From positions 1 through 24,912 of the forward strand of contig DESD01000061.1 in the NCBI GenBank assembly GCA_002361935.1: a stretch of 24,912 nt of DNA, read 5' to 3'. The translations under genes were made by a program, and so were the position numbers. Each line of letters begins with the position of its first letter. Position 1 is the stretch's first letter. The DNA is from Ruminococcaceae bacterium UBA3323 (lineage in GTDB: Bacteria; Bacillota; Clostridia; Oscillospirales; Acutalibacteraceae). The notes below the pieces were generated by a model. The model searched no databases and was not told the DNA's origin. It saw only the letters and a list, made by a program, of their open reading frames with translations. This document shows positions 8,648 to 15,073 of the stretch, piece after piece.

Positions 8648-9134
8648 TTCCATAATCCTCCAATTCCATTTTTAAAATTTCTCTGCCTCGCTTCAACCGC
8701 ATTTTTACTGCCGAATTACTGATTTGCAGTGTTTTCGATATCTCGCTTACAGAATAATCATAATAGTAATACAGAATAACGGCCGTTTTATATTTTGCAG
8801 GAAGCGCAACAACCTGCTTTATAACATCAAGCTGTGCATCGCTTTCTGTTTTAACAAAATCGGATATTTCAATTTCATCAATCGAAGCATTTTTATGGTC
8901 TGATGCTTTCAGCATATCCCTGCATTTATTCTGCATCACTCTGATCAGCCATGCCTTTTCGTGGCTTTTATCCTTGAAAGAGGGGGCATTGTACATCAGC
9001 CTGATAAAAACCTCCTGCATGGCATCCTCAGCATCATATGAATTTCCAAAATATAAAAAAGCAATTTTATAAAGCATTTTTCCGTATTGATTGTATTTAG
9101 CTTCAAATTTGCTTTTCAGTTGCTCATTATCCAT
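8637..9134 (-). CDS. ECF-type RNA polymerase sigma factor
   Basis: A 165-residue sigma-70 family protein of the extracytoplasmic-function class, with only regions 2 and 4. Region 2 contains AFLYFGNSYDAEDAMQEVF (residues about 25-45) and the AWLIRVMQNKCRDMLK segment. Region 4 contains LPAKYKTAVILYYY, then the helix-turn-helix VSEISKTLQISNSAVKMRLKRGRE near 130-155. It redirects RNA polymerase to a small stress or envelope regulon. The ATG at 9134 has AGGGGG 7 nt upstream; a GTG at 9152 lacks a site. The gene overlaps the putative anti-sigma gene and is probably autoregulated from the site at 9159-9184. No clue to the signal is visible nearby. Confidence 0.93.
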   Translation of the reverse strand: MDNEQLKSKFEAKYNQYGKMLYKIAFLYFGNSYDAEDAMQEVFIRLMYNAPSFKDKSHEKAWLIRVMQNKCRDMLKASDHKNASIDEIEISDFVKTESDAQLDVIKQVVALPAKYKTAVILYYYYDYSVSEISKTLQISNSAVKMRLKRGREILKMELEDYGNET

Positions 9135-9158
9135 ACGAATTCCCCCTTTCACACCTAA

Positions 9159-9184
9159 AACGATTTAAAAACAAAAATGGTCAC
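9159..9184 (-). promoter_or_regulatory. Possible ECF-type autoregulated promoter
   Basis: On the minus strand GTGACC (9179-9184), 16 bp, then CGTT (9159-9162). The spacing and the CGT core resemble known ECF promoters of the AAC-N16-CGT type; the -35 part fits less well. It lies just upstream of the sigma gene and immediately after the peptidase terminator. Confidence 0.35.
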
Positions 9185-9217
9185 AAAAAAAGGATTGATT
9201 TCAAAAATCAATCCTTT
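9183..9217 (-). terminator. Terminator of the M28 peptidase gene
   Basis: AAAGGATTGATT-TTTGA-AATCAATCCTTT (9189-9217, minus strand), a 12-bp perfect stem followed by TTTTG. It isolates the peptidase from the sigma unit downstream. Confidence 0.88.
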
Positions 9218-9232
9218 CAGATATACTAAAAT

Positions 9233-10513
9233 TTATTTACTGCCGTTTTCATCAAAATTCAGAATAGAGGCAATCACAATTTTATAGCCTGTTTCAATCG
9301 CCTTCGGAATAAGCCTGTCATAGCTGTCACGGCGGTTGTGATAATAATCGGCCGGAGCCGGATCCATAGCGGCAAGACAGGTTGCAGCTATACCCTCCTG
9401 TGTGAATGCAGCAGCATCCGACGAACCAAAGAAAACACTTGCAAGCTTAGCATCCTCATAGCCTGCTTCCTTGGCAGAATTAAGAACAAGATTTGAGAAA
9501 TTCTTATCATTCTTAACTGTTCCGGTCATATCCTTTGCATAAACATTAAGATATTCCAGATCCGTTAATGTATCACAGCAGAGAACAACTGTTTCAATAT
9601 CCTTGCTTGTAAATTCATCCTTATGTGCCTTTGCATAAGCCTTTGCACCACGAAGACCTGCTTCTTCGCCGTCTGTAATCATAGCAACAACCTCTGTGTT
9701 TTCAAATTCAACACCTGCCATATCCAGCATACGAAGCGCACAGACAGCGGCATAAGTACCTGTTAAATTATCATTTGCACCCGGAGAGATTGTTTTGAAA
9801 TCAACAAAAAAGAACAAGCCAATCATAAAGACAGCTGTTAAAATATGAAAATAATAAGAATAATTAAGCATAAATGCACCGAAAGAACCCATATCGGCAA
9901 AATGAGCAACAATGCAGATAACGGTAATTATAAACGAAAGAACTGCACCGCCGATTGCTCCGCCCATTGTAATGCCCATCAGCGGATACTTGCCCTTACC
10001 GTAATAAAGCGGGCGCCATTCATAAGCAGAATCAATATGGCCGCTGATAACAATTCTTCTCTTAACCTCACCCTTCGGCTTTCTTGTTGCAATCAGATTG
10101 CGTGCAGTTATTTTCTTATAAAACACATCCGTAAACTGCTTATACATAAGAAATTCAAACACTGTTATCAGCAATCCGATTCCTACAACTGCGCAAACAA
10201 TACACTGTGCTGCAAAAAAGCCGCTTATAACACCCGTAAGCGCAAGCACAAGCCCTGTAATAACCGCAATAATAATAACAACTGCAACGGTTTTCGTGAA
10301 ATGCAGAAATGCCTTCGGCGCCATCTTGTATTCTTCAAAATGGGATTCATCGGTAAACTGATCAAATTCTTTCTTCAAATGTTTTTCCGCAGCAAAGCAA
10401 TTATCATTTCCCGATTCACGCGGACCGTATTTTTTGATTACATTTGTTATTTCCTTTACAGTATAATCAACATTTTCTTTTATAACTGCACTTGGAAAAT
10501 CTTTAAATTTCAT
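9233..10513 (-). CDS. Membrane-embedded M28-family metallopeptidase
   Basis: A 426-residue protein with the di-zinc aminopeptidase ligands of family M28: SGHIDS (H159, D161), SPGANDN (D248), TDGEEAG (catalytic E283, ligand E284), D314 in LCCDTL, and H392 in ADYYHNRRDSYDRL. It likely trims N-terminal residues from peptides. It has four predicted membrane helices, near 74-95, 100-122, 182-204 and 218-238. The second pair sits between the first and second zinc ligands, so the catalytic fold is interrupted by a membrane hairpin. The Lys/Arg-rich loop after helix 2 (about 125-153) suggests that the N-terminus and active site face the cytoplasm; no signal peptide is seen. AAAGGAG precedes the ATG. 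It is a single-gene unit with promoter at 10580-10608 and terminator at 9183-9217. The substrate is unknown. Confidence 0.88.
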   Translation of the reverse strand: MKFKDFPSAVIKENVDYTVKEITNVIKKYGPRESGNDNCFAAEKHLKKEFDQFTDESHFEEYKMAPKAFLHFTKTVAVVIIIAVITGLVLALTGVISGFFAAQCIVCAVVGIGLLITVFEFLMYKQFTDVFYKKITARNLIATRKPKGEVKRRIVISGHIDSAYEWRPLYYGKGKYPLMGITMGGAIGGAVLSFIITVICIVAHFADMGSFGAFMLNYSYYFHILTAVFMIGLFFFVDFKTISPGANDNLTGTYAAVCALRMLDMAGVEFENTEVVAMITDGEEAGLRGAKAYAKAHKDEFTSKDIETVVLCCDTLTDLEYLNVYAKDMTGTVKNDKNFSNLVLNSAKEAGYEDAKLASVFFGSSDAAAFTQEGIAATCLAAMDPAPADYYHNRRDSYDRLIPKAIETGYKIVIASILNFDENGSK

Positions 10514-10579
10514 AGTCGTTCTCCTTTACAAAAAGCTGATTTATATAAGCCTTTTGTCATTAATAACAAATTTGTAGTG

Positions 10580-10608
10580 ATTATATCACAAAAATAGATT
10601 GACAGCAA
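10580..10608 (-). promoter_or_regulatory. Promoter of the M28 peptidase
   Basis: Minus-strand TTGCTG (10603-10608), 17 bp, TATAAT (10580-10585). Its -35 overlaps the -35 of the divergent tRNA promoter. Confidence 0.5.
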
Positions 10609-10626
10609 TAGTATTTAAGTTGTAAA
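10599..10626 (+). promoter_or_regulatory. Promoter of tRNA-Arg
   Basis: A perfect TTGACA (10599-10604), a 16-bp spacer and TGTAAA (10621-10626), about 28 bp before the mature tRNA 5' end. Confidence 0.55.
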
Positions 10627-10653
10627 ATCATTTTTGATAATTATTTAATATTT

Positions 10654-10729
10654 CTGCCCGTAGCACAATGGCTAATGCATTTGATTCCGATTCAAAAGAT
10701 TGCAGGTTCGAGTCCTGTCGGGTGGACCA
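10654..10729 (+). tRNA. tRNA-Arg (anticodon CCG)
   Basis: A 76-nt cloverleaf. The acceptor stem is CTGCCCG / CGGGTGG with two G-T pairs. The D arm is GCA...TGC with GG in the loop. The anticodon stem is TTTGA / TCAAA with loop TTCCGAT, giving anticodon CCG at 10687-10689 (codon CGG). The variable loop has 5 nt, and the T arm is GCAGG-TTCGAGT-CCTGT. A discriminator A and an encoded CCA complete the 3' end. It is a stand-alone tRNA with its own promoter and terminator. The two wobble pairs in the acceptor stem are mildly unusual but do not break the fold. Confidence 0.93.
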
Positions 10730-10731
10730 TC

Positions 10732-10760
10732 AAAGCCGTTCTCAGTGAGAACGGCTTTTT
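10732..10760 (+). terminator. Terminator of tRNA-Arg
   Basis: AAAGCCGTTCTC (10732-10743), AGT, GAGAACGGCTTT (10747-10758), then TT: a 12-bp perfect stem 2 nt after the tRNA CCA. Confidence 0.88.
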
Positions 10761-10785
10761 AGAATAGCGCATAAAATGTTTTATC

Positions 10786-10815
10786 TTGTATTCGCCTGCT
10801 GCATTATGATATAAT
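10786..10815 (+). promoter_or_regulatory. Promoter of the metallophosphoesterase
   Basis: TTGTAT (10786-10791), an 18-bp spacer and TATAAT (10810-10815), 29 bp before the start codon at 10845. Confidence 0.55.
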
Positions 10816-10844
10816 AAGACCAACAAAATTATGGCGGTGTTACT

Positions 10845-11939
10845 ATGAGATTAAATTTTAAAAAAGACACATTCAGAATCATGCAGATTGCCGATGTTCA
10901 GGAGGGTTCAAAAATCAGCCCTGATACAATCGCCCTAATAAACGCAGCACTTGACAAAGAAAATCCCGATTTAGTAGTTTATTCGGGAGATCAGATCTGG
11001 GGCTATTCGCATTTCAAGGGCAATAAGGAAAAGATTGAAAAGGCATTACGGGAAATCACCGAACCTGTTACATCAAGAAAAATTCCGTTTTCAATCTGCT
11101 TTGGAAATCATGACAGGCAGGTTGGCATTTCAAACGAAGAGCAGTTTGAAATATATAAAAAAATTGACGGCTTTATCGGAGAGGACACAGATGGAATTGA
11201 CGGTTGCGCAAACCACTGCATTGAAATTGCCGATGAGCAAAACATAAAATTTTTACTGTATCTGATAGACAGCAACACCAGCTTAAAAGTCGGCTACGAT
11301 AATGTTCATGAAAATCAGATTGAATGGTATAAACATACAAGAGATAAATATGAAAAAGAAAACGGAAGTGTTATTCCGTCCATTGTTATTCAGCACATCC
11401 CTGTTCCTGAGATTTCGGAACTTTTAAACGAATCCGAAAAAAAGACAAAGGGTGCTGTACGCGGCTTCAGAAACCGTGCAGGAAAGTGGTATACGCTCAA
11501 CAGAAACAAAGTAAACCAAGAGGCATTTATGAAAGAATCCCCTGCCGATCCGATGGAAAACAGCGGGGAATTTGATGCAATGGCTGAAAAGGGCGATGTA
11601 AAAGGAATCTATTTCGGCCATGACCATATCAATTCCTTTAACGGAAAGGTTAACGGAATTGACCTTGGATACACACAGGGTGCAGGCTTCCATGTATACG
11701 GCCCCGGTCTTGACCGAGGCGTAAGAATGATTAACCTTCACAAAGACGGAAATTTTGATACATATGATTTAAGATACAGAAATCTTGTTGGCAAAAGGGT
11801 TAAAGAAAAAATCCGATACGGCATCTTCCAGATTATGCCCACAAATGTATTTGATGCCGTTAACAGAGCCATTAAAATCCTTGCAGGAATTGCAGGCATC
11901 GCAATTATTGCAGTTGTTATATCAATACTGTTAAAATAA
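10845..11939 (+). CDS. Calcineurin-like metallophosphoesterase, membrane-anchored
   Basis: A 364-residue protein with the five-block metallophosphatase pattern: IADVQEG (D17), YSGDQ (D49), FGNHD (N88, H89), IQHIP (H184) and FGHDH (H259, H261). The first block normally reads D-x-H; here the histidine is Gln19, so the first metal site may be altered. I believe other Clostridial members share the D-x-Q form. A hydrophobic segment at 344-362 (ILAGIAGIAIIAVVISILL) ends the protein, suggesting a C-terminal tail anchor with the catalytic domain in the cytoplasm. The ATG at 10845 has a weak GGCGGTG site. The likely reaction is hydrolysis of a phosphomono- or diester; the substrate is unknown. It is a single-gene unit, with no clear terminator directly after it. 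Confidence 0.87.
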   Translation: MRLNFKKDTFRIMQIADVQEGSKISPDTIALINAALDKENPDLVVYSGDQIWGYSHFKGNKEKIEKALREITEPVTSRKIPFSICFGNHDRQVGISNEEQFEIYKKIDGFIGEDTDGIDGCANHCIEIADEQNIKFLLYLIDSNTSLKVGYDNVHENQIEWYKHTRDKYEKENGSVIPSIVIQHIPVPEISELLNESEKKTKGAVRGFRNRAGKWYTLNRNKVNQEAFMKESPADPMENSGEFDAMAEKGDVKGIYFGHDHINSFNGKVNGIDLGYTQGAGFHVYGPGLDRGVRMINLHKDGNFDTYDLRYRNLVGKRVKEKIRYGIFQIMPTNVFDAVNRAIKILAGIAGIAIIAVVISILLK

Positions 11940-11972
11940 AAAACAACCACAAGCGGTCCCCCTCCCTTGAAG

Positions 11973-12055
11973 TGAGCCCCAAAGTTTAGACAAATAAATA
12001 ATTAACTTGCAAGAAAATGAGTTCGGTATTGCACCGGGCTCATTTTCTTAATCAA
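11973..12055 (-). mobile_element. Remnant of an IS3-family insertion sequence
   Basis: On the minus strand 12002-12055 encodes LIKKMSPVQYRTHFLAS and a stop, matching the C-terminus of IS3-family OrfB transposases, which typically end in MSPVQYR plus a few residues. About 10 bp past that stop comes TGAGCCCCAAAGTTTAGACA (11973-11992, plus strand), resembling the terminal inverted repeat of IS150-group elements. Upstream of 12055 the frame hits a stop and homology ceases, so only the right-hand end of about 80 bp survives. No other end or target duplication is recognisable. Confidence 0.75.
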
Positions 12056-12090
12056 TCAAAAAACAAGCCATACATTATAATTCCTAACAT

Positions 12091-12117
12091 AAAAATTGCA
12101 CAGCCTCGGCTGTGCAA
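12091..12117 (-). terminator. Hairpin with minus-strand T-run
   Basis: TTGCACAGC, CGAG, GCTGTGCAA on the minus strand (12096-12117), followed by TTTTTA. It has the form of an intrinsic terminator, but the gatD terminator already lies upstream at 12289-12316, so it may belong to eroded DNA. Confidence 0.5.
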
Positions 12118-12139
12118 TAAAACGCGCGCCTCAACTGTC

Positions 12140-12248
12140 GCCAAACATAATTTCATATAGCTTTAACAAGCACATAGAAAAAAAGCACGCATTTTTTACT
12201 AAATAAAAATGCGTTTATATAAAGCTATAGTATAAAATTATATTTGGC
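12140..12248. repeat. 109-bp imperfect inverted repeat with nested hairpin
   Basis: The left arm begins at 12140 (GCCAAACATAATTT...) and runs to 12165; the right arm runs 12218-12248 (...AAATTATATTTGGC). They pair over roughly 25 bp with a few mismatches and a small bulge. Between them a second perfect stem, ACGCATTTTT (12187-12196) with AAAAATGCGT (12205-12214), encloses an 8-nt loop. There is no open frame. It may be a miniature inverted-repeat element, or a structured non-coding RNA; no target duplication is obvious. Confidence 0.5.
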
Positions 12249-12288
12249 TAATTCAGCATAGCATTATTCAGTTTTAAAGTCAACAAAG

Positions 12289-12316
12289 CAAAAAAGCGGA
12301 CGAGCAATGCTCGTCC
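12289..12316 (-). terminator. Terminator of murT-gatD
   Basis: GGACGAGC, ATT, GCTCGTCC (12298-12316, minus strand), then GCTTTTTT. It lies about 65 bp past the gatD stop codon. The plus strand also has ATTTTTT after the stem, so it may work both ways. Confidence 0.78.
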
Positions 12317-12380
12317 ACACATTTTTTCATATTTATATAAGATATTATCGGGTTTGCTTTTGGAAAATTCACACATAAAA

Positions 12381-13109
12381 CTATTCTTTAACAAATCTGT
12401 TAACTATATATTCATTTGCCTGAACCTCTTTGGCATCATCAAGCGCAGAAAGATTTGCTTCGCCGTATTTTCTTTCAAGAGCCCTTGCAATAAGCCAGTC
12501 GCAAACCTGTGGGTTTTTCGGAAGAAGCGGGCCGTGAAGATATGTTCCGATAACATTTTTATAAACAACACCCTCATATCCGCTTTTACCGTCATTTCCC
12601 GAACCGTAAAGCACCCTGCCGAATGGTTTATTATCATTTATATAAGTTCTGCCCCCGTGATTTTCAAAGCCGACAACCGGCATATCAACAAGCTCACTTT
12701 TCAGAACTATATTATCAATCAGCCTGCCCTCTTCCTGTTCGGTATAAATATCAACCAGATTAAGTCCCTCAATCATACCGGCATCTGTTTTATAATACTT
12801 TCCAAGAAGCTGATAGCCGCCGCAGACTGCAATAACAACACCGTTATCCTCAACATAATCCTTAAACTCCTTCTGAATCGCAAGAAGATTACGGCATACG
12901 ATTGCCTGCTCTCTGTCTGAGCCGCCGCCGAGAAGCACTATATCAAGCTTTGTAAAATCAATTTCATCCCCTGTATTGAATTCAATCGTTTCAGCATCTA
13001 TTCCACGCCATTTGCAGCGCTGCATCATGCAGGCTATATTGCCCCTGTCGCCATATAAATTCAAAAGGTCGGGATAAAGATGCCCGATAGTAATTTTCAT
13101 ATCAGCCAT
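12381..13109 (-). CDS. gatD: Lipid II isoglutaminyl synthase, glutaminase subunit GatD
   Basis: A 242-residue class I glutamine amidotransferase. AVCGGYQLLG carries the nucleophile Cys96, and GTYLHGPLLPKNP carries the partner His192. In the MurT/GatD complex it releases ammonia from glutamine for amidation of D-glutamate in lipid II at the inner face of the membrane. The start ATG overlaps the murT stop by one base (TAATG), and GGAGG lies 10 nt upstream, so the two are translated together. A second ATG at 13100 is possible but poorly placed for the site. Length and motifs match the family; nothing is missing. The unit ends at the 12289-12316 hairpin. Confidence 0.95.
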   Translation of the reverse strand: MADMKITIGHLYPDLLNLYGDRGNIACMMQRCKWRGIDAETIEFNTGDEIDFTKLDIVLLGGGSDREQAIVCRNLLAIQKEFKDYVEDNGVVIAVCGGYQLLGKYYKTDAGMIEGLNLVDIYTEQEEGRLIDNIVLKSELVDMPVVGFENHGGRTYINDNKPFGRVLYGSGNDGKSGYEGVVYKNVIGTYLHGPLLPKNPQVCDWLIARALERKYGEANLSALDDAKEVQANEYIVNRFVKE

Positions 13110-14449
13110 TACTCAGCACCCTCCAATCTTTTTAACGTATCTCTTGTACTGTAAAGTGCGGTATAATTAACAAGCACATAAAGGTTTTTGCAGCCGTTCT
13201 CTACCCGTTCGCAAACTGCTTTTTCGACATTCGGCTCACACATGGAATCAATATCTACATATTTCAGACGCAGCCCCATATCATAGCACCGGATTCCGCT
13301 TACTGTTATGGAATTGACGTTTGCACCCTTAAACCTGTCAAAATCAACATCCCAGAGCCACGAAACATCCGTTCCGTCCTGTGCATTATCATTGATAACA
13401 ATAACAACATCCTTGCGCGTTTCATCCTGCATAACGGCGGATATATTCTGATTAAATCCTGCAGGATTTTTTGCAAGGTTTAAAACCGTTTTCGTTCCTT
13501 TAATGATAAACTCTTCCATTCTGCCGTTTTCCGGATTGAAATTTTTAAGCATATCATTAAAGTGCTCTGCTTTCATTCCGCCTGTTCGGATTGCCGAATA
13601 AGCAGCAAGTATATTATAAACATTGTAAAAGCCTTTATAATTTGCAAAAAGGGTTTTATCCTCAACAGAGAAGCGAAGCCCATCACCAATTTCAACATCA
13701 TAAGCGTTAAAATCAATTTTCGGGCGGGCAAAATCACACGCCGTACATTTATAATCACCGAGCTGGCTGTAATGATAAAAATTATAATGAAGCGGTGCTC
13801 CGCATTTTTTACAGAATCTTCCCTCTCTTATTTCACGTGAGCCTTTATCATCAAGCACCCTCTCGCTTATTCCGTAAGTCACAAAATCATTGCCGCTGTC
13901 CATGGCAAGAAAAGCAGAAAGTGCATCATCACCGTTTACAATCACTCTCATATCGGGAGCAGACTGCATGCTTTCCTTAAGAATATTCATTGTAATATCA
14001 ATTTCGCCGTATCTGTCAAGCTGATCCCGGAAAAGATTTGTAAGCACCATATAATTCGGCTTGAAATGCGGAAAAACCCGCCTTGTGGAAGCCTCGTCAA
14101 TTTCAATTGAGGCATAATCGGCATCAAGGTTTCCGTTCAGCTTTGCCCCAAGAGCAAAGGCAGCAACAACGCCGTTTAACATATTTGAACCTGTATGATT
14201 GCAGATTACGCGAAAGCCCTCCGCCTCAATAGCGGCACAAAGCATATTATTGGTTGTTGTTTTTCCGTTTGTACCACAAACAACAAAAGTATCTTTCTTA
14301 ACCTGAGCTGCAAGCTCTTTTAAAATAGACGGGCAAATTCGCAATGCAATTTTTCCTGCCCAGGTTACACCGTGCTTATGAAAAATTTTAACACTGATTT
14401 TTTCAACTATTTTTGCTGCCCATACAGCAAGCATTCTGCGAAAATTCAT
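13109..14449 (-). CDS. murT: Lipid II isoglutaminyl synthase, Mur-ligase-like subunit MurT
   Basis: A 446-residue Mur ligase homologue. The ATP loop CGTNGKTTTNN spans 58-68, and the central ligase domain contains SIEIDEAS and VLTNLFRDQLDRYGE. A four-cysteine zinc ribbon (C213, C216, C235, C238) is inserted in the middle domain, a feature of MurT rather than of MurC-F. The C-terminal DUF1727-type domain includes NLAKNPAGFNQN. With GatD it activates the D-Glu carboxylate of lipid II with ATP and accepts ammonia, giving D-isoglutamine; this amidation aids transpeptidation and lysozyme resistance. AAGGATAA lies about 9 nt before the ATG. It is first in a two-gene operon, with a good promoter at 14493-14521. 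Confidence 0.96.
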   Translation of the reverse strand: MNFRRMLAVWAAKIVEKISVKIFHKHGVTWAGKIALRICPSILKELAAQVKKDTFVVCGTNGKTTTNNMLCAAIEAEGFRVICNHTGSNMLNGVVAAFALGAKLNGNLDADYASIEIDEASTRRVFPHFKPNYMVLTNLFRDQLDRYGEIDITMNILKESMQSAPDMRVIVNGDDALSAFLAMDSGNDFVTYGISERVLDDKGSREIREGRFCKKCGAPLHYNFYHYSQLGDYKCTACDFARPKIDFNAYDVEIGDGLRFSVEDKTLFANYKGFYNVYNILAAYSAIRTGGMKAEHFNDMLKNFNPENGRMEEFIIKGTKTVLNLAKNPAGFNQNISAVMQDETRKDVVIVINDNAQDGTDVSWLWDVDFDRFKGANVNSITVSGIRCYDMGLRLKYVDIDSMCEPNVEKAVCERVENGCKNLYVLVNYTALYSTRDTLKRLEGAE

Positions 14450-14492
14450 AATTTGTTTATCCTTACAATTTAATATCGTTACTTATTATAGA

Positions 14493-14521
14493 ATTATATC
14501 AAACTATTTGATAATTATCAA
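14493..14521 (-). promoter_or_regulatory. murT-gatD promoter with a 14-bp palindrome at the -35
   Basis: Minus-strand TTGATA (14516-14521), a 17-bp spacer and TATAAT (14493-14498). The -35 is part of the perfect palindrome TTGATAATTATCAA (14508-14521), a possible operator. Confidence 0.65.
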
Positions 14522-14551
14522 TAAAAACCCATGCCGAACAGCAGATAATCT

Positions 14552-14965
14552 TTACTGCTGATTATTCAAATTGTCCGTATCAATTAAGTTGCTTACATAT
14601 TCTGTTTTACCTGACAGTACATCATCGTAAAAGCCCTGCTTCCAATCAATATAATCAATACTTTTCTGAAGCTCTGCAACCTTTTCCAGCAGTGCTTCTC
14701 TTTTTTTATCAAGAATAATTTTTCTTTCAGGTATTGTTGACGGACCCAAAAGGCAGAGATCAAGATATTCTTTCATTTCCTGAATACTCATTCCGCAGTT
14801 TTTCAGACAAACAAGGCTTTTTACCCATGCTATATTTTTTTCATCAAAAATCCTGTAATTATTTTTATTTCTTTTAATATTGGGAATCAAACCCTCATTA
14901 CAATAAAACTTTAATGTTTCATACGGCATATCCGCCTGCTTACAAACGTCCTTCATTGTATACAT
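14552..14965 (-). CDS. MerR-family regulator, AdhR-like
   Basis: A 137-residue regulator. The N-terminal winged helix-turn-helix is YTMKDVCKQADMPYETLKFY..., with RNKNNYRIFDEKNI forming the wing, followed by a long dimerisation helix (about 78-120). Cysteine 53, in the LVCLKNCGMS segment, appears to line up with the redox/aldehyde-sensing cysteine of Bacillus AdhR; further cysteines are at 8, 22, 57 and 71. The start is ATG 14965, with AGGGTGA just upstream. It is divergent from an iron-type alcohol dehydrogenase gene whose promoter has the stretched 19-bp spacer typical of MerR targets. It probably activates detoxification of an aldehyde or electrophile. The target gene is now broken, so the regulator may be orphaned or control other genes. 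Confidence 0.88.
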   Translation of the reverse strand: MYTMKDVCKQADMPYETLKFYCNEGLIPNIKRNKNNYRIFDEKNIAWVKSLVCLKNCGMSIQEMKEYLDLCLLGPSTIPERKIILDKKREALLEKVAELQKSIDYIDWKQGFYDDVLSGKTEYVSNLIDTDNLNNQQ

Positions 14966-14999
14966 ATAAATCACCCTAAAAAATTTTTTTAAAAAAGTC

Positions 15000-15030
15000 T
15001 TGGCCGGTAGTTACTACCGTGTTTTATACT
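15000..15030 (+). promoter_or_regulatory. MerR-type promoter with 19-bp spacer and operator
   Basis: TTGGCC (15000-15005), exactly 19 bp, TATACT (15025-15030). The operator CGGTAGT-T-ACTACCG (15005-15019) is a perfect inverted repeat within the spacer. This is the classical arrangement in which a MerR regulator untwists the promoter. Confidence 0.8.
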
Positions 15031-15073
15031 TGCATTGTAACAGAAAAAGCATTATGAATCAAGGGGTGATTTA

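Noticed and set aside
9845..10597. 250-residue open frame on the plus strand
   Set aside because: Entirely antisense to the M28 peptidase, which has family motifs and a ribosome site; the plus-strand product is Asn/Lys/His-rich with no domain and no ribosome site.
12354..12920. 188-residue open frame on the plus strand
   Set aside because: Antisense shadow of gatD; no ribosome site and no recognisable motif.
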